Shown piece by piece: positions 10,500 to 20,920 of a stretch of DNA of 64,000 nt (positions within the stretch are counted from its first letter, which is position 1; every line of letters begins with the position of its first letter). The stretch comes from Meira nashicola. Lineage: Eukaryota; Basidiomycota; Exobasidiomycetes; Exobasidiales; Brachybasidiaceae. A program made the position numbers and the translations under genes. The stretch is taken from NCBI GenBank assembly GCA_001600355.1, contig BCJU01000005.1:528099-592098 (forward strand), read 5' to 3'. The notes beneath the pieces were generated by a model. That model did not search any database, had not been told where the DNA came from, and saw nothing but the letters and a program-made list of their open reading frames with translations.

Positions 10500-12965
10500 T
10501 TAATCGTATTGATAAGGTTGTGGAGAATGTTGACGTGCAAAAGAAGGTGATTGTTGATAATGAGTTGCAGAAGAAGAATTCATGGAAAAGTGCTGTTGTT
10601 GTTGTTGAGGTTGTGGAGAAATAAGTGGAGTTGAATACATTGAACCTGCAGAATGAGGATCGAATTCGTATCCAGGGGTTGCTAAAGGAGAAGAAGAAAG
10701 GTATTTGTTTGATGCCATTGAAGGTACTGATCTTTGTGAACGTTGATCATAAGAATAATGAGCAGCTTGAAAATGAGGTGAAGTTGACATTGGAATATCT
10801 TGTTGACCAACACTTGAATATTGTGAATTTATACGACCGTTCGTATAACCAGTTACACCATAAATATGTCCTGAATCATCTTTATCATTTCCATTTTTTG
10901 ATCTTGTCAATGCATTATTACGTCTTTTACGTCGACGACAACAAAGGAAAACAGCCAATAATAACAACAAAAGAACGATAAATCCTCCTGCAGCACCACC
11001 AACTATTTCACCAATTGTAGAACCATTTGACATACCCTTTGGCATTGCATTAAAGTTTGGGTTGTTTACTGCTGCAGCTAATTGACCTGGTTGAGCGGCA
11101 GAAGTGATAATGTTTGGAATAGCATTTGCACCGAATTGTTGAGTTCCGATTTGAATATATTTACCTATTGAAGGAATACCATCAATTGTAACGAATAATA
11201 ATGCTGGACCTTGAACGAAAATGTTTTGATTGTTTGGCATTGGCATAACTTGATAAGAAACTGTACCATCATTATTCACCGTATATGTATGTTGTAATTC
11301 TAAACTTCTTTGACCCATATTTAATGCATGAGTTGAGAAACCAGGTCTGATAACCATGACTCGAGTATTATTCGCTTTATAATTAGCAGAAGATCCCATA
11401 AACTTAGCATCCATCGTAAAGTTAAACGTATTTCCACCGTACATTAGATAATTTGGTAACCCAACTGGTTCAGGACGTGTTTCGAAAAAGTAAGGTGGAT
11501 ACCATTTCTCAATTTGATAAGTCGTATTAAATGCTTCGGGCGTCATTCCTGTTGGCATATTTACTGAAACATCTTGATGTGGATTTGAGCCACCAATTAA
11601 AACAGATCCATCAGGAACCAAAATTGCACTTGAATGATATAATCTTGCAATCTTTGAAGATCCGAAACCTTCACGTGATAAACGTTTACCTAAAGGTTTT
11701 AAAGGATCATATAAAACAGGTTGATAAGTTGGATCTTGTGAACAACCTTCTTGATTGATTCCGTTTATATTATTCCATGTTGCATTCGTATAGCCTGCCG
11801 TTCCATTTTGTGCTCCATTAACGATTACCATTTGACCTGTAGGTAAATGAATAAATTGTCCCATTGATCTTGGTTCGGGTAATTGTTCTTCACGTACATA
11901 AGAATGAGAGACTAAATTTCCATTAGCATCTTCAGGTGTAATGGAAGAACAATCTGTTTGTGCTTGAACTTGATACATATTCGTTCCTGGTCCACCGTAA
12001 AATCCCCAATCTGCATCATTTGGCATTACTGAACCACCACAAAATAATATTGTAGGTGTATAATTATTGGCGGGTGTAAGTGGTAACATTGCAGTTGCAC
12101 CTGAAGCAGGATAAACACGTACGATTTCATCTGGCATATTATCTAACCAATCATATGCTGTTGCTTCATTATTTGCGTATGGGTTCCATAATGCTGTACT
12201 ATAATTAGCTTGAATGAATAACTTTCCACTTGGCATAAGATATGTATGAGGATACATATTTAAACCAGAAGTAACGTTCATAAATGTCATTATTGTTGGC
12301 GTATTATTCTTTGATGGAAAGAATTCCCATGTTGGCGTTGCACCTCCTCCTTGGTATGCCGGATCAACGTTTGGTAAATTTCTATTTATATAACCACCTC
12401 CTGTTGCACCGCCAATCAAAAGTGCAGAACCATCAGTCATAACTTCCATTCCCGGGTACCAACGAACGGCAGTCATTGCATTTTGTTCATCAATCCAACT
12501 TAAATTTGCAGAATTTGATTGTGGATCCATTAACCGAATCGCTTTACCTCCATCTAAATCTTTATAAGGACCATCTTGTGGTAATACATTTCCTAACGTT
12601 CCACCACCATAACCTATTGCATGGTTTCCACCTGCAACGATCCAAGTACCATTTCCTAATTGAGCTCCTGCAGCACAAAATGGATTTGTAGTCATTTCTA
12701 ATGCACGAACAGAATAATCTTGTAAGTTCATCACTGTTCCCCAAACAGGTTGACCGTTATTTAACTTTGTCGGATTATTTTCAGTTTTATCAATTATCAT
12801 AACGTTATTCTCATCAATTAATGCCATCATCATTGCACTTGCTTGTGAATTAGGTTGAACTACTTCAAATTGTCCAGCTGCTCTTTGTGCGTTGGTGGAA
12901 AGTGTTATGCTATTTAGCACTATCCCAGCCAAAGCGATCAATCTTGAAAACCTTGACATCATCAT
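10500..12965 (-). CDS. glo1: Membrane-anchored glyoxal oxidase (Glo1-like copper radical oxidase)
   Basis: This 821-residue protein oxidises aldehydes such as glyoxal or methylglyoxal and releases H2O2 outside the cell. It has a signal peptide (1-26), a glyoxal-oxidase N domain, a C-terminal DUF1929-type domain, one membrane helix (about 654-675) and a basic, then Gln/Ser/Pro-rich cytosolic tail. The copper-radical site looks complete: Cys97 in F-C-A-A-G, Tyr170 in R-W-Y-P-G, Tyr443-His444 in R-L-Y-H-S and His546 in F-S-T-H-A, matching the Cys-Tyr crosslink and copper ligands of the family. The tail-anchored layout is that of smut Glo1, which is needed for filamentous growth and virulence in Ustilago maydis; white-rot enzymes are soluble. 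The symbol is by similarity only. Confidence 0.9.
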   Translation of the reverse strand: MMMSRFSRLIALAGIVLNSITLSTNAQRAAGQFEVVQPNSQASAMMMALIDENNVMIIDKTENNPTKLNNGQPVWGTVMNLQDYSVRALEMTTNPFCAAGAQLGNGTWIVAGGNHAIGYGGGTLGNVLPQDGPYKDLDGGKAIRLMDPQSNSANLSWIDEQNAMTAVRWYPGMEVMTDGSALLIGGATGGGYINRNLPNVDPAYQGGGATPTWEFFPSKNNTPTIMTFMNVTSGLNMYPHTYLMPSGKLFIQANYSTALWNPYANNEATAYDWLDNMPDEIVRVYPASGATAMLPLTPANNYTPTILFCGGSVMPNDADWGFYGGPGTNMYQVQAQTDCSSITPEDANGNLVSHSYVREEQLPEPRSMGQFIHLPTGQMVIVNGAQNGTAGYTNATWNNINGINQEGCSQDPTYQPVLYDPLKPLGKRLSREGFGSSKIARLYHSSAILVPDGSVLIGGSNPHQDVSVNMPTGMTPEAFNTTYQIEKWYPPYFFETRPEPVGLPNYLMYGGNTFNFTMDAKFMGSSANYKANNTRVMVIRPGFSTHALNMGQRSLELQHTYTVNNDGTVSYQVMPMPNNQNIFVQGPALLFVTIDGIPSIGKYIQIGTQQFGANAIPNIITSAAQPGQLAAAVNNPNFNAMPKGMSNGSTIGEIVGGAAGGFIVLLLLLLAVFLCCRRRKRRNNALTRSKNGNDKDDSGHIYGVTGYTNGRINSQYSSVGQQDIPMSTSPHFQAAHYSYDQRSQRSVPSMASNKYLSSSPLATPGYEFDPHSAGSMYSTPLISPQPQQQQQHFSMNSSSATHYQQSPSFARQHSPQPYQYD

Positions 12966-13615
12966 CTTGTCAAAAGGTATAGAGAGGGAGAGAGGATGAT
13001 GGTGTATAAAATAAAATTCAAAGATTTTCTTAACATTTGTATAAAACGCAAAAATCTATTTTCGTTAGAGTTCTTTTGTGGCGGACATTTTGCTATAGAA
13101 GCCATATTGAATATCAAATATCTCCTCAACACCAACTATACATTTCTTATAGAAGCCGAAGTTGCATAAAGTGTACACATGGTTTTTAGGCACACTAGTC
13201 GTTTGAATTGCATTTCGGAGTGCCGCCATTCGGCATTTATTGCATATATCGTGCAGCATGCATGACATATGTATATTTAACGCGTACAGAATAGGGGCGG
13301 GAACGCACAGTGTCGGACATATGAATAGCAACAAACCGCCGGGCAAGTACAACTGGAACCCTTATCAGGGACGCCGCACTTCCGTGTGATCGGCATGCTT
13401 ACGTACGCAAAGAGATTAATTAATAAAATGTATTATCATTGATTGCCAGTGCTACTAAAGATTAAAAAGAATGAATGAAGAAAAGGTTCTATAAGAATCA
13501 AAAAGAGCACCGAATAGACATTATGTTTACGTATCAGCAACCACCAAGACAAGCTGTACATGCCACAAAGTGTTTTGGGCACATTTGAAGGCGTAAAAAA
13601 TACCGATCCTTACTT
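12966..13615. other. Spacer between glyoxal oxidase and KRE6-like genes
   Basis: About 650 bases upstream of the glyoxal oxidase start and downstream of the KRE6-like stop. A pyrimidine/purine tract (12968-13000) lies just before the oxidase ATG. A 95-codon frame at 13065-13352 has no coding character. Nothing else was seen. Confidence 0.45.
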
Positions 13616-15619
13616 TCAATGACTATTTCCGTCTCCTCTGAATTCCTCTGGTACAGTTAAGAAAGGCGGCTCTGTGATTCCGTCAGGTCTAAGACGGCCG
13701 GGATAATTTCTTGGTGCTTCATCACATCCTTTACCTCCATTATATAACTTATTCCGCGGCCAATTTGCTCCATAACCACCTGTACTACGATCACCTCCCC
13801 AAATAGTTAAATTTGGATTCGTATATGCTTCCCAATGCTTTTTAATGTAGTTGAATGTCGGCCTCTTATCCGGATCACAACCAATATTTTGTTTATCTTT
13901 TGCTTGATAAATACGAATATAATCAACTTGCATTGTTGCGGGAAAAACAAGTTTATTCCAATTAATATAACCAAAACCTTGAGAAATTGCTAAATTCATT
14001 AAAATGTACATTGGTTCATCGGGAATTGGACGTTGACTGATTCCGGTAATTGGATCAGGTCCAACAGCTGCAGCATTTAAAGTCCATGCCATTTCACCAT
14101 CAATATACCAACGACTATAACCTTGTGGACCGGGTAAATATTCAACTCCCCAAACACTGTATGTTCCACCTGCATTTTGATAAGATTCTTGATTTGTATT
14201 TGCAACTGCAGAAGCTGCCATTTGTAAAACACTTCCTTCGTATGAATTCAAATTGACAGGTTTACCATTTACGATTCCTAATTCATATTCTGTTCCGGTT
14301 GAATTGAATAATGTATAACCGGCAGAAGCAGGCATAAATTGACATGAAAGTGATAAAGAACCTTGTCCACCTGCAACTTGCGCTTCGAATAAATCAATTT
14401 CAGGTGCACTTCTTCCAACGTAAGAACCATCAAGATTTACCGGACCAGGATGATCATCTTCTGAACATGTACATGCACTTAATCTTTGACCGGGTTGCCA
14501 AGAAATATTTTTAGTTTTATATTGTTTGTTAAAAACAACATCACCTGATGTTATTGCACCTTCAGGACCTAATCCGTCCGGATCAGTTTGATTGATAAGC
14601 GTTCCACGATCACATGAATTATAAGAATAAGGCCATGTACCTTCTGTAGTTGCACCGTAATTTGCTCTTCCTAAATTACCCATAGTCCAGATTGCAGGCC
14701 ACCAACCACTAACATCGGGATCACCAGGTAAAATTACAGCAGTTTCCAAATAACCACCTGTAAAACAGAATTGATTCCAAGAAGTTAATTGACCACTAGT
14801 AAAATTCAAATCATGTTCTGCTTTTTGTGATGCAGTAATTACCAATGCTCCACCTTTTGTTGTAACTGCGGAAGGATCATACCATTCCAAATCACCTGTA
14901 CCGTGAGCATACAAGTTTACAGCTTCCCAAAAAGGATCATCACCAGGATAAAATGATCTTCCATCTACGTTGAATTCATCACTAAACATTAATTGCCAAA
15001 CTTCTGCTTTACTTGGTCCAAATCCTTTTTTAAGATAAACATTTTTAGGTGTATCTTTATCGATTAAACCTTGACGAAGATTGTGCATTGAAGATAAATC
15101 TGGAATTTGACCTGTTGAATTTGCACCGCCTAACATATATCCACCTTTATCACCAACTTTACGTTTAATGATAAATTCAAACAGGACAGGATAACCTAAA
15201 AATAAGATTGTAATAGCAAGTGCTAAAAATAATAAAGTTGAAATATTTAAACATCCTCTGAAATCCATTCCATGTGATTCTGCGTCTTTTTTTGGATCAT
15301 GAAAATCATCATCATCTTCTTTCATTGTTGTTTGCCAAATACCTGGATTCGCACTTATTGCACTTAATTCGTTCGCTTTTTGTTCGGTTGTAGTTTTTAT
15401 TTTTGTTATTGGTTCACGTTCTACTGTATATGTATCCGTACTTGCTCTTGAACTTGGCCTTTGCCATGGTCTTGATCGAACGCCAAAACTACTACCAGAA
15501 ATACTTGAAGTTGCTTGATGAAACTTTTCACGAATTCGATTGGAATCAGAAATGTTAACGTCGCTAGTTTGTTTGGCGTGATTAGTCAATAAATTAGATC
15601 GTTCATTTGGAGAAGACAT
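13616..15619 (-). CDS. KRE6/SKN1-like beta-glucan synthesis-associated protein, GH16
   Basis: This 667-residue type II membrane protein belongs to the SKN1/KRE6 family, which acts in the ER-Golgi-plasma membrane route to build cell-wall beta-1,6-glucan. A Ser-rich, disordered cytosolic N-terminus (about 125 residues) precedes one hydrophobic segment (S-T-L-L-F-L-A-L-A-I-T-I-L-F-L-G-Y-P), then the lumenal jelly-roll domain. The GH16 catalytic signature E-x-D-x-x-E is present as E407-I-D409-L-F-E412. Flanking blocks (F-S-D-E-F-N-x-D-G-R-S-F, S-G-W-W-P-A-I-W-T-M-G-N-L-G) are typical of the family. It has no introns. A close paralog lies at 40223-42379; large parts of the lumenal domains are identical while the cytosolic tails differ. 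Confidence 0.93.
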   Translation of the reverse strand: MSSPNERSNLLTNHAKQTSDVNISDSNRIREKFHQATSSISGSSFGVRSRPWQRPSSRASTDTYTVEREPITKIKTTTEQKANELSAISANPGIWQTTMKEDDDDFHDPKKDAESHGMDFRGCLNISTLLFLALAITILFLGYPVLFEFIIKRKVGDKGGYMLGGANSTGQIPDLSSMHNLRQGLIDKDTPKNVYLKKGFGPSKAEVWQLMFSDEFNVDGRSFYPGDDPFWEAVNLYAHGTGDLEWYDPSAVTTKGGALVITASQKAEHDLNFTSGQLTSWNQFCFTGGYLETAVILPGDPDVSGWWPAIWTMGNLGRANYGATTEGTWPYSYNSCDRGTLINQTDPDGLGPEGAITSGDVVFNKQYKTKNISWQPGQRLSACTCSEDDHPGPVNLDGSYVGRSAPEIDLFEAQVAGGQGSLSLSCQFMPASAGYTLFNSTGTEYELGIVNGKPVNLNSYEGSVLQMAASAVANTNQESYQNAGGTYSVWGVEYLPGPQGYSRWYIDGEMAWTLNAAAVGPDPITGISQRPIPDEPMYILMNLAISQGFGYINWNKLVFPATMQVDYIRIYQAKDKQNIGCDPDKRPTFNYIKKHWEAYTNPNLTIWGGDRSTGGYGANWPRNKLYNGGKGCDEAPRNYPGRLRPDGITEPPFLTVPEEFRGDGNSH

Positions 15620-16102
15620 GATGACAATAATATGTGTGTGAAAGACAAGATGACGGGATGAAGTTGAAGTTCAACAGATCAAGCTGGTGAGGCTGTACAT
15701 TCGCAAGAAGAGGTTCAGGAGACAACTTCCCGTGAAAAGGAGTTCTGATCTGCTTCAATCACTCTAACGTTGTACTTTTTATTATTGTTATTTCAGTATA
15801 GAACAAAAGCATATAATTGTTAGGAGGAAGTCATCCCTGTCCGCACAGTCATGATGAGAAGTGCTATTGCGATTCCACAGGGGCTTGCACGTATGGTTTG
15901 CCCCGAAGAAGTCAAGGGTGCTTTGAAGCGACGTAGAGCTCCTTACTCCTGTCCAGCTCGAGATGCACAATGACGGATGACATCAAATGAGTGAAACTGC
16001 ATTGATTCAGTATTGATCCTTTTGTGCGAATGCACCTCTGGATTGTCCTATTTTAGACTGATGATTGTATTCCTTTAAAAGCGCTTTGCAAGTGAAAGTC
16101 AT
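15620..16102. other. Upstream region of the KRE6-like gene
   Basis: No gene is seen. On the minus strand it carries one copy of TTCGGGGC (15900-15907 as GCCCCGAA), the same octamer that recurs in the secreted-protein array, here 281 bases before the KRE6-like start. Confidence 0.4.
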
Positions 16103-16369
16103 TCACGTCTTTGCAAAATTAGGAGAACTTGTTTGCTTTTTCTTATTTGAAGTTGATAAAGCAACTGCAGCAGAATCGAAACCACTAAAAGCCATATCAA
16201 AAGACATTCCTAAACTTGCAGAACGTTTGGTTGCACGTTGAACAACAGTTGCTCCACAATTACTAGAAGCAGCAGCGGCTGTTGTTCCGTTGAAGAATGT
16301 TGAAGGAGATGATAAGATTGAAAACATTGTGTCCATCGTTTGGTTTGTTATTGGTATTGTTGAAGACAA
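16103..16369 (-). CDS. Possible small protein of 88 residues
   Basis: An open frame with an ATG at 16369 codes for 88 residues rich in Ser, Thr and Ala with a basic end (N-K-K-K). Codon use looks like that of neighbouring genes and a pyrimidine-rich stretch lies upstream, so it may be a real small gene. It has no signal peptide, no membrane segment and no known motif. It could equally be a chance frame or the last exon of an unseen gene. Confidence 0.35.
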   Translation of the reverse strand: MSSTIPITNQTMDTMFSILSSPSTFFNGTTAAAASSNCGATVVQRATKRSASLGMSFDMAFSGFDSAAVALSTSNKKKQTSSPNFAKT

Positions 16370-16499
16370 AAGTGGGTGGTGGAGTTGATTGTATGTCCTT
16401 CTTCATAGTCCGGCTTTTATATATTTCTTTCACCGGCTCAGCACAACAATCAGATACACATTTGACGTATGTATGCACGCATGTATGCACGTAAGTAAC

Positions 16500-17226
16500 G
16501 CTGGGACAAGGCTTAGTGTAATACAGTTACTACACTTTGTTTTTAACGCCGTGGAAAGGATAAAGCCGTGTGGACATAAAAGCGTGAAAAAAAAAAACTA
16601 CTTCACTTGAAGCCGGACGAACATAAGCGGATTTAGCTACTCGGCGCAAATTGTTTTCTCCGGCTACATTTTTTTGGAGCCAGCGTTTGAGAGAGATTAT
16701 TTTTATACATACATAGACTAAGCACGCGATCACGCAATCCAACAATAAACGGTGGAGCTAGAGTGGGCGTGGGCGGATTTTGGGATTGTAAGCCTTTGAC
16801 GCGCCCCCAACGGCTGACGCTGAGCAAACATAGACTTCTCAGGGTATTTCTTATGACCGCGGGTGGAAGGTGAATGTAGACTACAATTATGCTTACTAAG
16901 CATTTATACACAGATAAGGATTGTGTTCCTTACCGCGGCTTCTCCGCGCCTCGTACCTTCCTCCCGCGAAGGATTTTGCGTGTTTGGGCGTTGTTGAGAA
17001 GGGAAGCACGTTTTGTGTGGCTGTATTCATTCGCGATAACAATTAGGCGCATACAAAGAGATAAAAGAATTCCCTTGCATGTCTATCTTCAACTGTCAAA
17101 GATGTGGTTCGGCGATAGTGTGATAAACAGCGAGAATGTCAAGAAGGAAGAAAGATATAAAAGGGAGAGGTATGGATCATTAGATCGTATCAAATATGAC
17201 GATTAGAACAAATCATAACAATCAAT
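16500..17226. other. Intergenic region, about 730 bases
   Basis: A mixture of AT-rich and GC-rich segments with several chance frames on both strands (for example 16889-17206) that lack coding character. The last 100 bases are purine-rich and probably the 5' untranslated region of the gene at 17227. Confidence 0.4.
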
Positions 17227-17796
17227 ATGGATCTCTTCATTCGACCAACTGCAGCAGCTGAAGATCTCTCTTATGCTAAACTCATTCTCAACGTTCATGT
17301 TATTCATCGTGGATATAATATGTGGTCATTTATTGGATTAGGAAGTGCATTAGGCATAGGAGCATGGAATACATTACGATCAAGTCAAAAGAGTGCTAAT
17401 ACAACTCCAATCCGTGCAAATCCTTCTCCTCTTATTCAACGTATTTTACGTTATTCAGCTAGAGGAAGTCTGTTTGGTTTAGTATTCGGCGCAGCAGCTG
17501 TGACTGGTCAAATGTGGGGTAGAACATCAATCGAATGGCAAGATCGTTCTTGGCGTTTGTTAAACAGTCAATCACAAAATCAAACTGATCATTGGAGTTT
17601 AGCAGGTATAGCTATTGGAGCAATAACTGGATATTCTTATGCTCAAAGACAAAGAGCTACATTGACTGGATTAGGTTTAAGTACAAGAACAGTCATACTT
17701 GGAGGTGCTGCAAGTGGAAGTGCAATCGCAATAATAAGTATGCTTGCCGTTCGTGCTCTTTTGCAATCAGGTACAAACGTGAAAGCTATGCAGTAA
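17227..17796 (+). CDS. Small multi-pass membrane protein of unknown function
   Basis: One exon, 189 residues. Four hydrophobic, Gly/Ala-rich segments can be read: W-S-F-I-G-L-G-S-A-L-G-I-G-A, G-S-L-F-G-L-V-F-G-A-A-A-V-T, W-S-L-A-G-I-A-I-G-A-I-T-G-Y and T-V-I-L-G-G-A-A-S-G-S-A-I-A-I-I-S-M-L. Small-residue helices like these occur in Tim17-like and other mitochondrial inner-membrane proteins, but no diagnostic motif is present. A second ATG at about 17320 (M-W-S-F-I-G-L) would start directly at the first helix. Confidence 0.7.
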   Translation: MDLFIRPTAAAEDLSYAKLILNVHVIHRGYNMWSFIGLGSALGIGAWNTLRSSQKSANTTPIRANPSPLIQRILRYSARGSLFGLVFGAAAVTGQMWGRTSIEWQDRSWRLLNSQSQNQTDHWSLAGIAIGAITGYSYAQRQRATLTGLGLSTRTVILGGAASGSAIAIISMLAVRALLQSGTNVKAMQ

Positions 17797-18651
17797 TAAG
17801 TGGAATCATATTTTATGGGACAATTGCAATTCATCATATTTGAGTCTGCTTTGCGGATTACCCCGCACCGGATAATCGGATATTGTACAACGACTATAAT
17901 GAACAGTAAAATGAAACTAGCTCTTAAATGTATGTAATCCACTGCCAAGCTTCACAGTTAGCTCATCTTAGAAGTTAGGGTGGGCGTAAACGGCGGTAAT
18001 GAAAACCCGATTGTACGGCTGCATTGAGATCCTCAGTCTACCCGACGGGAGAAATAAAATATGAATAATTATTTTTCTCTAACGCGGCGGAGGAGGAGGC
18101 GGCGATAAAAATAGTGTTTATGCAAATAATCTTGATTTTCCATGGTACGCGTGGAGGTAGGCACTTTACCAGAACGGCAACTTGGGGGAATAAAAATACC
18201 GATTGAATGCATTTTTATGCGCAGAAAGACTGTATGCATGCATTCTCATTTTGTTTCGCTTAAAAGATTATCTTGTATGTAGTTCAAGATCGAAAAGAGA
18301 AAAAGGCGATTTGAACAAGGCTGTGATCAATACTATACATGCATCTTCCCCCACAGGTAAAATAATGAAATAAAGGGCCCGTCTTTTATAAATATAAATC
18401 CTACCGAGAGAGGAACACAGGCACGCGAGAGAGGAACCAAGGCTTTTAGCGGAAGCGAATTGTTTAAAATGGCAATGGATGATCTTGTACATATGCGTCA
18501 TCAAACGCCCGATTTTCCAACTAAATTTTATTTTTTTATTAAACCCCGTTCTGATTCCCACGATTATATTTCCTTATAAAACTTACCTCACTTTAAAACC
18601 TTTTCCTACTTTTACTACCATCATCTTCATTTTGATTCATTATCTTACATC
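17797..18651. other. Intergenic region before the MFS gene
   Basis: About 850 bases without a convincing gene. It holds purine clusters (GGCGGAGGAGGAGGCGG around 18085) and a CT-rich stretch just before the transporter ATG (18580-18650), as in a fungal promoter and leader. Confidence 0.45.
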
Positions 18652-20595
18652 ATGGCGTCTGATCCTGAAAAGGGCACAAATGCCGAAACTACATTTGCAA
18701 ACAATTCTGCAACTGCCACTCCAACTTCACAACATTCTGCATCCAGTCCAGATGAAGTTTTAGAGAAGAGCAAAAAAAGTGTTGGTGGTAAACACATTAA
18801 AACACAAGATCCAGATCGAACTGATTTAGATGTTATGCATGATCGTCATAAACGTGATGCAGAAAAGTACATTTTAACCGAAGAAGATTGTTATGATGAA
18901 TTAGGATTCAGTTTTCCAACATGGAAAAAATGGATGATTTTAACCGTTATCTTTATCGTTCAAGTTAGTATGAACTTTAATACTTCCCTTTATTCAAACG
19001 GTCTTGGTGGAATTTCGGAAGAATTCAATGTTAGCGCTCAAGCTGCAAGATGTGGTGCAATGATATTCTTGGTAACGTATGCTTTCGGATGCGAATTGTG
19101 GGCGCCTTGGTCGGAAGAACTAGGTAGAAGGCCAATCTTACAAACAAGTTTATTCCTTGTGAATATTTGGCAACTTCCTGTCGCTTTACCGCCAAATTTT
19201 GGTACAATTTTAGTAGGACGTGCACTTGGTGGTTTTAGCTCTGCAGGTGGTTCAGTTACTTTAGGCATGATTGCTGATATGTTTGAATCGGATGTTCAAC
19301 AATATGCAGTTGCCTATGTTGTTTTCTCATCAGTAGGAGGCTCAATAGTCGGCCCAATTGTAGGTGGATTCGTGGAACAAAACCTTTCTTGGCGTTGGTG
19401 TATTTGGATTCAATTAATCTTTGGTGGTTTCGTTCAAATTTTACACTTTTTCCTCGTTCCTGAAACACGTACGACCGTGATGATGGATAAAATTGCTAAA
19501 CGTCGTCGTAAGAATGGTGAAAATGTTTGGGGTCCAAACGAATTGGTTTCATGGAAAGAGCGTTTTTCAGTAAAGGAAATTTTACATACTTGGATTCGTC
19601 CATTCAGAATGTTTGTTACCGAACCAATCGTACTCGTGCTCTCTCTTTTATCCGGTTTCAGTGATGCTTTAATCTTTGTTTTCATTCAAAGTTTCAGTTT
19701 AGTATATAAACAATGGGGATTCAACGCTGCAACAACAGGTCTCGCTTTTATTTCGATCGGTGTTGGTTACTTTATCGCTTATCTTTCTTTCATTCCTGCA
19801 ATTCGAAGGAATATAGCCGAACGTGAAGCTAAACCTGATGATGAACGTGCACAATATGAAAGTCGTCTTAAATGGCTTCTTTGGACTGCTCCTTGTTTAC
19901 CAATCGGTTTGATAGGTTTCGCATGGACAAGTGGCGGTCCACCAATTCATTGGATGGGAAGTATGGTATTTGCTGCAGTGATTGGAATTGCAAATTATTC
20001 GATTTATATGGCAACGATTGATTATATGGTTTGCGCTTATGGACCTTATTCTGCTTCTGCAACGGGTGGAAATGGATTCAGTCGTGATTTCTTAGCAGGT
20101 GTTCTTACCATTCCAGCAACTCCTTTCTTTCAAAATATCGGTCCACCAGATCGTCATTTACAATACGCTTCAACGATCTTATTTTGCATCTCTTTCGTTT
20201 TAGTTGCAGCAGTTTATATTATCTATTGGAAAGGTCCTGTTTTACGTAAACGTTCTCCTTTCGCTCAACATTTAGCCAAAGAAGCATTACAAAAAGTTTC
20301 TTCTCGTGGTGATGGTCATACAGCAATCAGTCCAGGCGAAAAACATCATCATGCAGCTGCCGTTGAAGCAGCTCAAGCAATGGCATCTAGCGCTGGTACA
20401 GGCGGTATTGGTGGTAGGCCAACATTCTCACGTAAAAGTTCACAAGCTCGTGCTGATCAAGATGCACGTATTCGACCCGGTCATACAAGTAAAACCAATT
20501 CAAGAGGAAATTCTCGTGCAAATTCTCGTGTTAATACGCCTACTGCTTCACGTAGACCTTCTTTTGATCGTAATGTCGTTCAAGAAGAAGTTTAA
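18652..20595 (+). CDS. MFS transporter, DHA1 (drug/polyamine:H+ antiporter-like)
   Basis: This 647-residue plasma-membrane transporter has a hydrophilic N-terminal tail of about 95 residues, a 12-helix MFS core and a basic, Ser/Arg-rich C-terminal tail of about 110 residues. The family marks are an A-motif-like G-R-R-P after helix 2 (E-E-L-G-R-R-P-I-L), the R-x-x-x-G-F motif (G-R-A-L-G-G-F), a helix-5 motif (G-S-I-V-G-P-I-V-G-G-F) and the W-R-W-C-I-W-I-Q block of DHA1 proteins. The substrate is unknown; relatives export polyamines, azoles or other small cations. It has no introns. The start has a good context and no earlier in-frame ATG. Confidence 0.9.
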   Translation: MASDPEKGTNAETTFANNSATATPTSQHSASSPDEVLEKSKKSVGGKHIKTQDPDRTDLDVMHDRHKRDAEKYILTEEDCYDELGFSFPTWKKWMILTVIFIVQVSMNFNTSLYSNGLGGISEEFNVSAQAARCGAMIFLVTYAFGCELWAPWSEELGRRPILQTSLFLVNIWQLPVALPPNFGTILVGRALGGFSSAGGSVTLGMIADMFESDVQQYAVAYVVFSSVGGSIVGPIVGGFVEQNLSWRWCIWIQLIFGGFVQILHFFLVPETRTTVMMDKIAKRRRKNGENVWGPNELVSWKERFSVKEILHTWIRPFRMFVTEPIVLVLSLLSGFSDALIFVFIQSFSLVYKQWGFNAATTGLAFISIGVGYFIAYLSFIPAIRRNIAEREAKPDDERAQYESRLKWLLWTAPCLPIGLIGFAWTSGGPPIHWMGSMVFAAVIGIANYSIYMATIDYMVCAYGPYSASATGGNGFSRDFLAGVLTIPATPFFQNIGPPDRHLQYASTILFCISFVLVAAVYIIYWKGPVLRKRSPFAQHLAKEALQKVSSRGDGHTAISPGEKHHHAAAVEAAQAMASSAGTGGIGGRPTFSRKSSQARADQDARIRPGHTSKTNSRGNSRANSRVNTPTASRRPSFDRNVVQEEV

Positions 20596-20920
20596 GATTT
20601 CTCAAAAAATATATAATGTAGAACCAGTCTTGCAATCATTATAATGACAAATCGTATGTTTATGTGAAAAAGAGAAGAGAGCATTTATTCAACGTGTGAA
20701 GCTTGGCTTTGTTCATTGTGAACGTGTTCGCGGGCGCCCGCTGCTAGCCCCTTTTCCCCCGCATTAATGTTTATTAATTATCCTCCCGCCGACTTTTAAT
20801 TGATCTTTTCGGCTTCCCTTTAAGAAGATCAACATGCTGTCAAGATGAATCATAAAGCCCGTTGACAGAGGCTGACCATGCCATTCCCTTCTTTCCTACA
20901 CATCACCACATCACCCTACA

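Noticed and set aside
13065..13352. 95-codon minus-strand frame with a hydrophobic start
   Set aside because: Irregular codon use, several rare residues in a row and no promoter-like context; it lies in the glyoxal oxidase 5' region.
16889..17206. 105-codon plus-strand frame before the small membrane protein gene
   Set aside because: Composition unlike nearby genes; it overlaps the probable 5' leader of the gene at 17227.
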